Source of the DNA: CAWKKW01 sp963850345
Lineage (GTDB): Bacteria; Acidobacteriota; Terriglobia; Terriglobales; Acidobacteriaceae
Direction: 5' to 3'
Assembly (NCBI GenBank): GCA_963850345.1
Contig: CAWKKW010000002.1
Span: 310,001-374,000 of the forward strand
DNA length: 64,000 nt
Shown: positions 18,388-27,910 of the stretch, one piece after another
Layout: every line of letters begins with the position of its first letter
How positions within the stretch are numbered: position 1 is the stretch's first letter
Made by a program: the position numbers and the translations under genes
The notes under the pieces: model-generated
Seen by the model: the letters and a program-made list of their open reading frames with translations, nothing else
Databases searched by the model: none
What the model was told of the DNA's origin: nothing

Positions 18388-19482
18388 CTAGTCTCCTACT
18401 GGCTCGCGGAGAAAGGCCGCTCCCTGAGTTACGATCTGTTGTCCGTCCTTCAGTCCCGACAGGACTTCGACAAACTTGCCGTGCGTCACTCCTGTAACTA
18501 CTTGCTTGGCCGAGTATTTGCCTTGTCCGGCAGGCTCATAGACCTCGGTTTTATCCCCGTCGTGCAAGACCGCCTCGATGGGAACCAGAATGCGCATCTG
18601 CGGTGATCGGGCGATGTGCAATGCAGCAAACATGGACGGCTTGAATCTGTGTTGCGGATTGTTGACGACCACCCGGATTTTGATCGCATGAGTGCTTGGA
18701 TCGAGTGAATCCCCGATCATTGCAATCGTGCTATGCACAACTTCTCCGGGGTAGGCTGAAAACTGAACATCCACTGGTTGGTGCAGATGCACGAACCCGA
18801 GGTCCCGCTCGAAGACATCGCCGGTCACCCAGACGGTGTTGAGATTTGCCACAGTCGCGATCCCGGTTGATGTCTCGAGTGATCGCTGCATCTCACCGCT
18901 GGCTGTACTTACGTCGAGCACGGTGCCCGAGATCGGAGACGTTATGGGCGTGACATCGGTCGTTCCGTTCTCTGAGAATCCAAGCTCGTGGATGCGCTGA
19001 AGGGTTCGCTCCTGTTCGGCTCGGGCTGCATCGTCGGCAGCCTTGAACTCCTGGAAGTCTGCTTGAGACATCACTTCGTGGCTGACCAGCAGCTTGCCGC
19101 GTTCGAGTGCCCGGTCGGCGCGCACTGTCTCGATGCGAGCCTTTTCGAAGTCCGCCCGAGCCTGCGCAACATCCCCACTTTGAAGCACGGCGACGGTCTG
19201 CCCCTTGTGAACCTCTTGTCCGGGCGTAAGGACCAGGTCCAATATGCGGCCGCTCAGTGGCGCATATATATGGACAAGGTGGGCTGGGTCTGCCTCGACG
19301 CGACCTGGAATCTCAAGCGTCTCGGCAATGTTTCTCGCATAGACTGACTCGACTTTCAGGTTCGCCTTCGGTTCACTCGTGGCAGCCGCATCCGTACGAT
19401 GTCCGCATCCGAGTACCAAGGACGGCAACCAGCACCCAAACCCTACGACTACGAACGCTCTGCGCGAAGCTAGATGAATCAT
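18388..19482 (-). CDS. RND efflux periplasmic adaptor (lipoprotein)
   Basis: A 364-residue membrane-fusion protein linking the pump to the outer-membrane channel. The N-terminus has a lipobox-like LVLGC near residue 26. A barrel/lipoyl region follows (LSGRILDLVLTPGQEVHKGQTVAVLQSGD), a coiled-coil hairpin (residues about 105-165) and the second lipoyl half (SPISGTVLDVSTASGEM). The order is typical of CusB/CzcB-like adaptors. It overlaps the TolC-like gene by 4 bp and is followed by the pump gene. Confidence 0.9.
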   Translation of the reverse strand: MIHLASRRAFVVVGFGCWLPSLVLGCGHRTDAAATSEPKANLKVESVYARNIAETLEIPGRVEADPAHLVHIYAPLSGRILDLVLTPGQEVHKGQTVAVLQSGDVAQARADFEKARIETVRADRALERGKLLVSHEVMSQADFQEFKAADDAARAEQERTLQRIHELGFSENGTTDVTPITSPISGTVLDVSTASGEMQRSLETSTGIATVANLNTVWVTGDVFERDLGFVHLHQPVDVQFSAYPGEVVHSTIAMIGDSLDPSTHAIKIRVVVNNPQHRFKPSMFAALHIARSPQMRILVPIEAVLHDGDKTEVYEPAGQGKYSAKQVVTGVTHGKFVEVLSGLKDGQQIVTQGAAFLREPVGD

Positions 19483-20756
19483 GGAACGATCTCCGAATCG
19501 GTTGCATAGCTCAGTTGTTCAAGCGAGAGAAGCAGCTGGAGATTGGCATTCAAAGCAGCAAGGTTGATCTGCCGATAGTCAGAAAGTGCGCTGAGATAGT
19601 CGAGCAGGGTGGCATTGCCGTTGCGATAGCTAAACTCCAGGTTGTCTCTTACATGCGCAGCTTCGGCTAGATACTTTGCGCGGTAACGCTGCGATTGAGA
19701 CTGCGCGGCGAGATATCCTGCCCATGCGGAATCGACGTCTGAGAGCACCTGGTTTTCGGCGGCCGTGAGGGCGAAGCGGCTGCTCTCGAGTTCGTAACGA
19801 GCGCGCTCCTTTTCGCCCTGGTTGCGATCGAAGATCCGCAGCGGGATGTTTACGCTCGCACCGAATGTGTTCACGTCGCCGCTCCGCTCGTAATCACCTT
19901 CAAGCGTTGGATCGGCTGTGCCGCCAGCAACAGCCAGCCTGACGCTTGCGGCGTTCACCGTCACTTGTTCCTGCGCGGCCTTCAGATCTGGCCGGTTCGC
20001 AATGGCGTTTCGGCGAAGGTCTCCCAAAGTCGCACTTACGGTCGGAGGATCCAGTGTGCCGGTGATCGCGAATCGCGTGCTCGGCCTGGCGATCCCCATC
20101 AGTGTCTGGAGAGCGATACTGCTCTGCCGTAGTGCTAAATTGGAGTTATCCAGGTCGGACTCGAAGCCTGCAAGTTGGAGTTCGACCCGATCGAAGTCTG
20201 TCTGGTCGATGCTGCCGGCATCCAGACGAACCTTCATCAAGTCGACCGTCTTACGATACCCCTCGAGATTGTCGCTCGAGATGGTGACAGCCTCCTGCGC
20301 GTACAGCATTCGCGAGAACGCCTGCCTGACGGACAACTCGATCTGCCTACCTTGGTCATCCAGTTGATAGCTGGTAAGCGAGCTGGTGGACCGGGCTGTA
20401 TCGATGCGCGCCGCGCGTTTCCCGCCACGTTCAAAGAGTCGCGATACGCCCGCAGAGTAGAAGTAAGGATTGTTGGCGTTCGGCGACTCTGTCACCAGTT
20501 GGCTGCTGATTACGCCTGTCGGGTTCTGGCGCAAACCGGCGGTGATCTCCTGAGCCTTCACCGCCGAGAGATGTTGTGTGGCGGCTAGGAACGTAGGGTT
20601 CGCTCGGCGAGCGAGTTCAAGCACCTGGGCTAGCGTAAGGCGTGCGGTCGAGGCCTCAGGTGCAGGAGCACTACCCGGTTGACCAGGTGGAATCGACTGG
20701 CCCGAACTTAGGGCCAGATTGAAAGTAAGGGCGAGTGCAATGACGATTCTGCGCAT
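19479..20756 (-). CDS. TolC-family outer-membrane channel
   Basis: A 425-residue outer-membrane efflux protein with signal peptide IALALTFNLALSSGQ and two internally similar alpha-helical halves (LTLAQVLELARRANPTFLAATQ near 43-64; NAIANRPDLKAAQEQVTV near 245). It closes the tripartite RND exporter at the outer membrane. It overlaps the adaptor start by 4 bp. The first efflux gene of the run, it lies 75 bp after a small membrane protein. Confidence 0.9.
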   Translation of the reverse strand: MRRIVIALALTFNLALSSGQSIPPGQPGSAPAPEASTARLTLAQVLELARRANPTFLAATQHLSAVKAQEITAGLRQNPTGVISSQLVTESPNANNPYFYSAGVSRLFERGGKRAARIDTARSTSSLTSYQLDDQGRQIELSVRQAFSRMLYAQEAVTISSDNLEGYRKTVDLMKVRLDAGSIDQTDFDRVELQLAGFESDLDNSNLALRQSSIALQTLMGIARPSTRFAITGTLDPPTVSATLGDLRRNAIANRPDLKAAQEQVTVNAASVRLAVAGGTADPTLEGDYERSGDVNTFGASVNIPLRIFDRNQGEKERARYELESSRFALTAAENQVLSDVDSAWAGYLAAQSQSQRYRAKYLAEAAHVRDNLEFSYRNGNATLLDYLSALSDYRQINLAALNANLQLLLSLEQLSYATDSEIVP

Positions 20757-20831
20757 GATTGGCGCGCCTCAATATCCAGGCCTTTCAGAGAAGGCGAAGC
20801 GAAGGAAGAATGGATTGTGAAGAGGAGCTGT

Positions 20832-21233
20832 TTAGGCCAATTGCGGAGGAGGACGAAGCCGCTGGAGTCGAGCCAGCTGTGCGGCCATGGGCCTGACAAC
20901 GCGACCCTCGCGTATGCCAAGTCGCCACTCCCGTTGCACAGCCAAAAGCAATAACAGGTAAGCAGCTACCGCGAGTACGATATCGAGGCCAACCGACGGA
21001 TCATGCGACGTGACTCGCCAGACCTGCTCCGACTCGGGCAGCGTGGCCTGGCGGATCGCAAGCAAGTCGTCGCTGAGCGAGATCACAGGCAGCAAAATAA
21101 AGCAGAGCAAAAGCGCGAGCATGATGGCCGAAGTCAGAGACAGATGCACTGATCCAGCACGTACAGCTCGACATGTGAGGCCGATCAGCGACAGCGCCGC
21201 AACCAGCCAAACCAGATTTGACGCTAGCTCCAC
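20832..21233 (-). CDS. Small membrane protein upstream of metal efflux operon
   Basis: A 133-residue protein I do not recognise by family. It has about three hydrophobic segments (residues about 5-22, 34-53 and 82-100) and a basic C-terminal tail ending in PPPQLA. It starts at a GTG with a weak AGGGG before it. Its position and strand suggest it belongs to the heavy-metal RND operon. It contains only two Cys and few His (one), so direct metal binding is not obvious. Confidence 0.65.
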   Translation of the reverse strand: MELASNLVWLVAALSLIGLTCRAVRAGSVHLSLTSAIMLALLLCFILLPVISLSDDLLAIRQATLPESEQVWRVTSHDPSVGLDIVLAVAAYLLLLLAVQREWRLGIREGRVVRPMAAQLARLQRLRPPPQLA

Positions 21234-21436
21234 GCCCCTATTCTACAGCGATCCGCTCTAGTGCATGCTCTCCAGTGGCTTGGGAGGAGCTCAAATGGCA
21301 CATCGTGCATTAAAACGAATGGACAGATGCGAGGGTGCGACGGGTCGGCGGCGATCCGTCTGGACGGTGAGAACCGGACGCGTAGAGACGAGTACGTTGG
21401 TGGCGTTTGCCGAGAGCTTTGTCAAAGCCGGCTCCT

Positions 21437-21757
21437 CTAATGTTTTGCCTTTTCTTTTGCTTCATCGGCTGGACTTTCTACAGAGTCTTCCACGATCTCA
21501 CCGGTGTTTGCATCTACACCCACTTCGTGAATCTGGTCATTTCTTTTGATGTCGAATGAGTAGATCCAGCGACCCTTCTCTTTTTCAAGCTCCTGACTTT
21601 TGATGTCTCCTGCTTCTTTGGTGAGCGCAATCTCCTTAGCCGCTTCCATCGTAAGACGTACCTTCGGCTTCGCCGCCGATGCATAAGTAGACCCTGCCAG
21701 CACGGTGGCCGCAAAAACTATAGATGAGATAACAGCATCTCTGCCGGGTTTCGACAT
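21437..21757 (-). CDS. PepSY-domain periplasmic protein
   Basis: A 106-residue exported protein: signal peptide VISSIVFAATVLAGSTYASA, then a single PepSY-like domain (RLTMEAAKEIALTKEAGDIKSQELEKEKGRW, YSFDIK, VGVDANTGEIVEDS). PepSY proteins are thought to inhibit or chaperone other exported proteins, and often lie near metal-response loci. GGAGG with an 8-base spacer fixes the ATG at 21757. It probably belongs to the efflux region downstream on the same strand. Confidence 0.85.
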   Translation of the reverse strand: MSKPGRDAVISSIVFAATVLAGSTYASAAKPKVRLTMEAAKEIALTKEAGDIKSQELEKEKGRWIYSFDIKRNDQIHEVGVDANTGEIVEDSVESPADEAKEKAKH

Positions 21758-22386
21758 GGGGATTCCTCCATGCCACAAGTTACTCCAGCTGACGTGAGGG
21801 CAAGCTTAATGCCGCGCACAAGATTATTTGCCTCAGCTCGGCTTGATACTCTAACTCGGCTTCGTCCCTCGGAACCTTAATCCCTCTGATCCACATAAGT
21901 AATCACCACGTACCTCTCCCTCCCGCACTTTTCCCATCCGTTTCTCAGCCATATCAATCCGCCGTCCAGGCTGACTTGACCAATCTCTTCGAGTTCCGTC
22001 TGCGGCCGAGGGTACCTGGGTTGTTGCAGGCGAGGTACACCTGGTGAAGATCACCTGCAATTGCTTTCTTCCAAACGGCCGATTCGAGGGAATGCTTGCA
22101 GTCTGCTTTGTAAATGCCAGATCAATTTCCATATGCGCAGGTTAAATGACTGTGACACGGGCTGCCATCTTCAGTTTCGCTTTAGACTTCTAGCCCTACC
22201 TTCGAGTAGGGCTTGGATCGAGCCAACCGAAATCTCGAAATTCAAGCGATGTTAGCGAACTGACATCTCCATGGGCTACCTATGACCGGGGCCAAAGCAG
22301 GAAGACAAATCGTAGTTGTAGCGACGTTCCTATCTCGACATTCGGGCAAGCCAAATCCAAACGCCCTATCCTCCGGAGGTTGATAC
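21758..22386. other. Divergent intergenic region before TonB receptor
   Basis: About 630 bp without a supported gene. A minus-strand open frame at 21851-22132 has no domain and low-complexity composition. The region holds a perfect 8-bp hairpin at 22192-22213 and a GGAGG just before the receptor ATG. Confidence 0.5.
22192..22213. promoter_or_regulatory. Hairpin AGCCCTAC / GTAGGGCT
   Basis: An 8-bp perfect stem with a 6-base loop (CTTCGA), about 174 bp upstream of the TonB receptor start. It may be an operator or a 5' leader structure. There is no T-run. Confidence 0.4.
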
Positions 22387-25326
22387 ATGTTTTGTCCCGC
22401 GCACCGGCTCTTACTGCTCTCATTGTTCTGCATGATCATGTCGCTGTCTGTGGTCTCTGCGCAGACTGGCACCGGCACCATCGTTGGAACCGTGCAAGAT
22501 TCAGGTGGCTCTGTGTTCGTCAGTGCGAAGATAGAGATCCAGCCGTCAGGCCGACAGACTGCGTCCGATGACAAGGGCGCTTTTCGCTTCGCTAATCTCC
22601 CGCCCGGTGACTACACCCTGACTGCTTCGTATGTTGGGTTCACTCCTTACACTACAACGGTAAAAGCAGTCGCAGGACAGACCACCGCGGTGACAGCGGC
22701 GCTGCAAGTTGGATCGATGGCCGACAACGTTCTGGTTACCGCTGATCGTTTGCAGGGCGAAGCGGAAGCCGTCAACGTAGAGCGCATGTCCGCCAACATC
22801 GTTCAGGTCGAGCCGCAGGGCATGATCACCAGCCTTCCAAACACGAACGTCGCAGATGCAGTTGGACGTTTGCCTAGTGTTTCTCTCGAACGAGATGAGG
22901 GCGAGGGCAAATACGTGCAGATCCGCGGTACCGAGCCGCGCCTGTCGACTCTTACCATCAACGGGGTCAATGTGCCCTCCGTGGAAGTAACAGTGCGCAA
23001 CGTCAAGATGGATGCGATCCCGTCCAATGGAATCGAACGCATCGAGGTGTATAAGACGCTTTCCGCCGACCAGGATGCGGATGGAGTTGGCGGCACCGTG
23101 AACTTGGTAACCGCAACCGCGCAAGAGAAACCGACCTATTCCCTGAACAGTACGGTCGGATACAACCCCATCCAGGACGGTTTTTGGCGGGGCGGTTTCG
23201 ATGGTACGGTTGGTCGTCGGTGGGGCGCAGACAAGAGATTCGGATTCCTCCTCGGCGGAAGCTGGGATCGCACCAATCGTGGTATTGACGACCTGGAACC
23301 TAGCCAGTCGATCGGCACAGCGCCTGATGGCTCGAACGTCGCGTATGTCAGTAGCGAAGATTTCCGTTCCTACGAGTACTACCGCACGCGCTACGGATTC
23401 GATACCGGTGTGGACTACAAGGTCACGCCGACGATGAACACTTACCTGAAAGGGCTCTACGCCGATTTTCATGACTATGGCGACACCAATGTCTACACTC
23501 CAAATGCCGGGGCGATTACTGGAGTGGGCAGCTCAACTCTCCAGTTCGACAACACTGGTTCCTGGGTATACCGACATTACATTCGACGTCCCGACCAGCA
23601 GATATTCAGCTTGCTGAGTGGCGCACGGCATGATCTTGCAAACGACACGATCGTGTATGACGTTGCTGTATCGCGCGGTCACAACATAGGCGGTCAGGAT
23701 TTCCCGACCACTTACTTCACCGGTCCTTCCAACGTGACCTTCGCCGAGGACTTGACGAACCGATATCGTCCAAAATTAGTGGCGACTGATGGGACGAATG
23801 GCTATGACGCCGCGGGTTACACCGTAAACGAGTCTGATATTGGTCGATATCATGCGACGCAACTCAACATTCAGGGTTCGGCGTCTCTCGCCCATAACTA
23901 CACCGTAAGCGGTCATCCCAGCACCTTTTCCGTCGGGCTGAAGATCCGCAACTCCGCTTCTACGCAATCTGAGAATGACAGTCACCTGATCGCGAATTCG
24001 AGTCCGGGTCCCTTTTCACTCGCTGACGTTCCCAGCGGTTACAGCAACCCCACTTACTATGACAAGTCGTTTGCGGTTAACGGCAGGGCTTATGGTCCCA
24101 CCTCTTCGTACCCCAGCATCGCCAAGGCGGTGGCCGCCAACCTCGGCGCTTTTAGCGAAGACGTTGTAGGCGACGCGACCACCACGGCTCAAGCATTCTT
24201 CAATGCAAATGAGCGGATCTCGGCGGGTTACGTCGAGGATGTGATCTTTATTGGGAACCTGCGGTTGCAGGGCGGTATTCGGTTCGATGCCGGGAGTACT
24301 CACTTCCTCGCCAACACAACAGATGCCACGCAGACGGTGCCCTGCCAGAAAGATCCTAGTCAGAACTGCACTGTTGTTCAGGCCAATCGCCAGAATGCTA
24401 GCTACTTTAACGTTCTGCCGAGCTTTGCGCTTCAGTATCAGGTGCAGAAGGACACCAACCTGCGCTTTGTCTACAGCCGTGGCCTCGCCAGACCTAACAT
24501 TGGCGACCTGGTTCCCGCCACGACCGTCGATCCAAACCAGACGCCCTATCCAACCGTCTCGACCGGCAATCCAAAACTGGTTCCGACTAAATCCCACAAT
24601 ATCGATGTTCTTGCTGAGCACTTTTTCCAGCCCCTCGGCATTCTGCAATTCGGCTACTTCTACAAAGAGCTGGCCGATCCTATTTATCCCACCGCGACGC
24701 TCATTCCCAACTTCAACAGTGCTGGAAGGACCTACCAGCAGACCCAGGCGATCAACGGGCCGAACGCCCACATCCAGGGAATTGAAATGCAATGGGAGCA
24801 GCGCTTCTCCTTCCTCCCTGGCTTCCTCAGCGGATTCGGTGTCAACGCGAACTATGGGTATAGCACCTCGCAGGTCACTTTCCCGGCGGGTTTCGATGGA
24901 GGCCGGCACGATCATCCATCCCTGGACCGAACCGCGCCGAACAACTACAACCTGAACCTGACTTACGACAAGAACCGCTTCTCCGGCCGCTTTGCTATCA
25001 GTCACAATGACGAGAACATAGCTGCATATCAGTGGCCAGCTTCAGTCACAAACTCGGATGGCTCGGTTACACTCAACAATCCCAAAGACCCTATCGTGGG
25101 GCTGAAGGGTCCCACCGGGGACAACTATTTCTACCCGCACACGCAGTTCGATGTGCAGGGCAGTTATCGCCTTTACAGGGGGCTTCAGGTTGTCGCTTCC
25201 GGCCTGAACCTGAGCAACGAGGTCTTCGGCTTCTATAACGGAAGCACGATCTATCCGGTCCAGCGCGAGTACTACAAGCCAACCGTATCATTTGGTGTGC
25301 GTTGGTCATTGTCCGGGGAGCAGTAG
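22387..25326 (+). CDS. TonB-dependent receptor with N-terminal CarboxypepD_reg-like domain (Xanthomonas/Caulobacter type)
   Basis: A 979-residue outer-membrane receptor. After a signal peptide (CMIMSLSVVSAQ) comes a carboxypeptidase-regulatory-like domain (TIVGTVQDSGGSVFVSAK, GAFRFANLPPGDYTLTA), then a canonical plug (NVADAVGRLPSVSLERDEGEG, VQIRGTEPRLSTLTINGV, DADGVGGTVNLVTA) and a barrel ending VSFGVRWSLSGEQ. Unlike the three Oar-like receptors here, its plug matches the TonB-Xanth-Caul group, which is usually tied to carbohydrate or related uptake. GGAGG with a 7-base spacer precedes the ATG. A secreted beta-propeller gene follows by 201 bp. Confidence 0.92.
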   Translation: MFCPAHRLLLLSLFCMIMSLSVVSAQTGTGTIVGTVQDSGGSVFVSAKIEIQPSGRQTASDDKGAFRFANLPPGDYTLTASYVGFTPYTTTVKAVAGQTTAVTAALQVGSMADNVLVTADRLQGEAEAVNVERMSANIVQVEPQGMITSLPNTNVADAVGRLPSVSLERDEGEGKYVQIRGTEPRLSTLTINGVNVPSVEVTVRNVKMDAIPSNGIERIEVYKTLSADQDADGVGGTVNLVTATAQEKPTYSLNSTVGYNPIQDGFWRGGFDGTVGRRWGADKRFGFLLGGSWDRTNRGIDDLEPSQSIGTAPDGSNVAYVSSEDFRSYEYYRTRYGFDTGVDYKVTPTMNTYLKGLYADFHDYGDTNVYTPNAGAITGVGSSTLQFDNTGSWVYRHYIRRPDQQIFSLLSGARHDLANDTIVYDVAVSRGHNIGGQDFPTTYFTGPSNVTFAEDLTNRYRPKLVATDGTNGYDAAGYTVNESDIGRYHATQLNIQGSASLAHNYTVSGHPSTFSVGLKIRNSASTQSENDSHLIANSSPGPFSLADVPSGYSNPTYYDKSFAVNGRAYGPTSSYPSIAKAVAANLGAFSEDVVGDATTTAQAFFNANERISAGYVEDVIFIGNLRLQGGIRFDAGSTHFLANTTDATQTVPCQKDPSQNCTVVQANRQNASYFNVLPSFALQYQVQKDTNLRFVYSRGLARPNIGDLVPATTVDPNQTPYPTVSTGNPKLVPTKSHNIDVLAEHFFQPLGILQFGYFYKELADPIYPTATLIPNFNSAGRTYQQTQAINGPNAHIQGIEMQWEQRFSFLPGFLSGFGVNANYGYSTSQVTFPAGFDGGRHDHPSLDRTAPNNYNLNLTYDKNRFSGRFAISHNDENIAAYQWPASVTNSDGSVTLNNPKDPIVGLKGPTGDNYFYPHTQFDVQGSYRLYRGLQVVASGLNLSNEVFGFYNGSTIYPVQREYYKPTVSFGVRWSLSGEQ

Positions 25327-25443
25327 ACAAGCAGCTCCACTGGCCGTCCATGGAACCATCTCAGGAATTCCATGAGTAAACGCTAGTGGCTTTGACCCGT
25401 CGTTCCCCGACGCCTTTAAGGCAGGCTTAACCTTGTTGGTGTA

Positions 25444-25465
25444 GGTTCAACAATAGCGTTGAACC
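25444..25465. promoter_or_regulatory. Palindrome GGTTCAAC-N6-GTTGAACC
   Basis: A perfect 8-bp inverted repeat with a 6-base spacer (AATAGC), lying between the TonB receptor and the beta-propeller gene, 62 bases before the GTG start of the latter. It is either an operator for the second gene or an intercistronic hairpin. Confidence 0.45.
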
Positions 25466-25527
25466 CGGCACAAACACTTGCTACGGCGATCAAAAGGGAA
25501 CGCGCAGAATACTGAAGGAGAAGCTAC

Positions 25528-26550
25528 GTGCGAGTGTTTCGACCCTCTCTGTTATTACTCGGTCTACTGCTGTTGGCGGGACTATTGCCTGCCTCGGCGC
25601 AGAAATTGAACTGGCAGGTAACGAAGACTATCCATCTTGGAGGTGAGGGTGGCTGGGATTACGTCACAGTCGATTCGCAGAACCATCGGCTCTTTGTCAC
25701 CCGGACCACGCATACGATGGTGGTCGACTCCGCGAGCGGTAAAGTTCTGGGCGATATTCCGGGCCAGATAAACTCGCATGGGGTTGCGATTGTCCCGAAG
25801 GTGGGACGAGGATTTATTACCGATGGCGGTGGCAGCGGGGCGATCATAGTTTTTAATCTGAAGACCTACGCTGTGCTGGGCAAGATCCAGGCCGTTCCAG
25901 ACGCAGATGGCATCATCTACGACGCGAAACTGGACCAGGTGCTGGCGGTCTCAGGCGATAGCGGCTTGCTGATGGCATTTCAGCCTGACATCGATCCGAA
26001 GAACGGCAAGATCGACAATCGGATCGAGCTCGGGGGCGCGCCCGAATTTCTGGCCTCCGATGGAACTGGAAAAGTCTATATCAACCTCGAGGACAAAAGT
26101 GTTGTCGCTGTGGTGGACCTGCATACGCGCGCGGTAACTGCGCGGTGGCCGGTGACGCCCGGAGGACAGCCGGTAGGTCTGGCGCTGGATGCCCAAGCGC
26201 ACCGGCTATTCATCGGCTGCCGCAACCCGCAAAAACTGGTTGTGATGAGCACGGACAATGGCGCTGTGGAAGCATCGCTTCCCATCGGCGCGGGGGTGGA
26301 CGCGACCGGCATCGATGGGGACCAGGTGTTTGCAAGCTGCCGCGATGGATCGCTGGTCGTTGCGGACCAGAAGAATGGGAAATGGGAAGTAGATCAAACA
26401 GTGAAGACGCCCTTGGGAGCACGCACTCTGGCTGGTGACCCGGCATCTCATCGCATCTATCTACCGACAGCAGAGTTAGAGCCGGCAACTACCGGTCGAC
26501 CCAAGCCTAAACCGGGGACGTTCATGATTGTCGAAGTTGAAAGGCGCTGA
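25528..26550 (+). CDS. YncE/YVTN-like secreted beta-propeller protein
   Basis: A 340-residue exported protein. The signal peptide is LLLLGLLLLAGLLPASAQ. The rest is repeated propeller blades (GGWDYVTVDSQNHRLFVTRTT, AVLGKIQAVPDADGIIYDAK, PVGLALDAQAHRLFIGC, GVDATGIDGDQVFAS). Such YncE-like proteins have no clear enzymatic residues; they may bind ligands or partner proteins in the periplasm. The start is GTG with AAGGAG seven bases upstream. It lies just after the TonB receptor and may work with it. Confidence 0.85.
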   Translation: MRVFRPSLLLLGLLLLAGLLPASAQKLNWQVTKTIHLGGEGGWDYVTVDSQNHRLFVTRTTHTMVVDSASGKVLGDIPGQINSHGVAIVPKVGRGFITDGGGSGAIIVFNLKTYAVLGKIQAVPDADGIIYDAKLDQVLAVSGDSGLLMAFQPDIDPKNGKIDNRIELGGAPEFLASDGTGKVYINLEDKSVVAVVDLHTRAVTARWPVTPGGQPVGLALDAQAHRLFIGCRNPQKLVVMSTDNGAVEASLPIGAGVDATGIDGDQVFASCRDGSLVVADQKNGKWEVDQTVKTPLGARTLAGDPASHRIYLPTAELEPATTGRPKPKPGTFMIVEVERR

Positions 26551-26784
26551 CAGAGCTACGGGGTGAAGCTTTGCAGCTGCACCTTTCGTCGCAGCAGTGG
26601 TATCACTCGGAGCACATAGTCCTGATCAGAGGTCGGTCTCGTCATTGAGGTTTCGCTAAAGGGCTCGTGGACGATCTCGAGGACACATCGAAGACGACGC
26701 AAGCTCTGCATTAGGTGTCTCTGCCGCGGCAACTGCTTCTGTCGCGATACATCCATTTCGGTTCGCCCGTGATTCCTATAGGGC

Positions 26785-27288
26785 GTGGGTGCGCGAAGGA
26801 GACCGGCAGTTCCCATCTTAGTGGCCTCTCTCGGCGTAGCCGCCATGGCGGCCGAGTGGATCCTGCTCGTCGCAACCACTCAAACTCACGAGATGATAGT
26901 GGGCTCTGTGTCCTTACTTACCTCTGGGCTTTTTCTTTGGCATGCCCACCGCTGCGAGCCATTGCGTCTGCGCTTCAGTTTTCGGGATCTCCTTACGCTG
27001 TGGCGTTTGCCTTGGGACGTGCTTAGGGACGCCTGGACCGTGACAAGGGTTCTGATTAGCGATCTGGGCGGAGGTCGCGCCGGATCTTTCTACCGCGTCT
27101 GCGGATTCGCCACGGCCGACGACGATCCCAAACTTGCCGCCCGCCGTGTTCTTGCTACTCTCTCGGCTACTGCCTCCCCGAACCTGATCGTCATCGGTGT
27201 GGACTGTCAGCAGAATCGGATGCTCTTCCACCAAGTCGAGCGCTCCAGCATCCCAGCAATGCTGAAGGCTTTTGGAGCCAAGCCATGA
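26785..27288 (+). CDS. mnhE: Mrp/Mnh-type cation:H+ antiporter subunit E
   Basis: A 167-residue MnhE-like membrane subunit. N-terminal hydrophobic helices (LVASLGVAAMAAEWILLVATT, MIVGSVSLLTSGLFLW) are followed by a cytoplasmic domain ending in SPNLIVIGVDCQQNRMLFHQVE, where family members usually carry a PGT-like motif. The start is uncertain: GTG at 26785 or GTG at 26821, neither with an ideal Shine-Dalgarno. It is the first of seven overlapping antiporter genes and shares an ATGA with subunit F. Confidence 0.82.
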   Translation: MGARRRPAVPILVASLGVAAMAAEWILLVATTQTHEMIVGSVSLLTSGLFLWHAHRCEPLRLRFSFRDLLTLWRLPWDVLRDAWTVTRVLISDLGGGRAGSFYRVCGFATADDDPKLAARRVLATLSATASPNLIVIGVDCQQNRMLFHQVERSSIPAMLKAFGAKP

Positions 27289-27536
27289 ATCTCTGGATGA
27301 TATCGGCCGCCGCCGTCTCCACCGCCCTTATTCCTTGCGCCGATATGTGCTTTCGAGGCGCACCGGAACGCCGGCTCGTAGGCTTCGAATTCGCCGGCAT
27401 CCTGGTGGTCATCGCCATGATTCTCTTCACTGTCGGTTTCAGACGAAGCGCCTTCATCGATCTGCCAGTTGCCCTGGCGCTGCTGTCTTTCGGTGGAAGC
27501 CTGGTCTTCGCACGATTCCTGGGAAAGCACTTGTGA
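27285..27536 (+). CDS. mnhF: Mrp/Mnh antiporter subunit F
   Basis: An 83-residue protein with three membrane helices, of the MnhF/PhaF family, characterised by ADMCFRGAPERRLVGFEFAG after helix 1. It is a small helper subunit needed for antiport by the complex. It overlaps E by 4 bp (ATGA) and G by 4 bp (GTGA). Confidence 0.85.
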   Translation: MNLWMISAAAVSTALIPCADMCFRGAPERRLVGFEFAGILVVIAMILFTVGFRRSAFIDLPVALALLSFGGSLVFARFLGKHL

Positions 27537-27910
27537 TCTTCGACCCACCACTGCACCACCCTGTGCTCGAGGTCATCTGCCTCGCCGTCGTTGTCCTTTC
27601 CTGTTGGTTGGGTGTGATCGGTATGTGGCGAATGCGGGAGCCGATACAGGCGCTGCACTATCTCTCCCTCCCTGCCACGATCGGCATATTCACGTTGGCG
27701 GCTGCCGCCTTCCTGGAAGAGGGAAGCAGCCAGATCTCGTGGAAGACGCTGCTGGTGGCCTTCGTGCTTGCGGGAATCAACTCGGTTGGCGCCCACGCCA
27801 CCGCGCGAGCATTCCGCGCCCGCGAGCTCGGTCATTGGGAGCCACTCGACGGCGACCCGATGGAGTTCGTTCGCGACACCCGCGATCTCCTCCCGAAGGA
27901 GGACGAATGA
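27533..27910 (+). CDS. mnhG: Mrp/Mnh antiporter subunit G
   Basis: A 125-residue MnhG-like protein with three helices (VLEVICLAVVVLSCWLGVIG, MREPIQALHYLSLPATIGIF, KTLLVAFVLAGINSVGAHA). The start is a GTG at 27533 overlapping the F stop. An open frame continues upstream to 27272 but is antisensical to the domain. The C-terminus is acidic (LLPKEDE) and overlaps the next gene by ATGA. Confidence 0.85.
   Translation: MIFDPPLHHPVLEVICLAVVVLSCWLGVIGMWRMREPIQALHYLSLPATIGIFTLAAAAFLEEGSSQISWKTLLVAFVLAGINSVGAHATARAFRARELGHWEPLDGDPMEFVRDTRDLLPKEDE

Noticed and set aside
21851..22132. Minus-strand 93-codon open frame before the TonB receptor
   Set aside because: No domain, poor ribosome site, unusual composition.
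24016..25005. Minus-strand open frame (329 codons) opposite the fourth TonB receptor
   Set aside because: Shadow of the receptor gene, with no start signal or domain.
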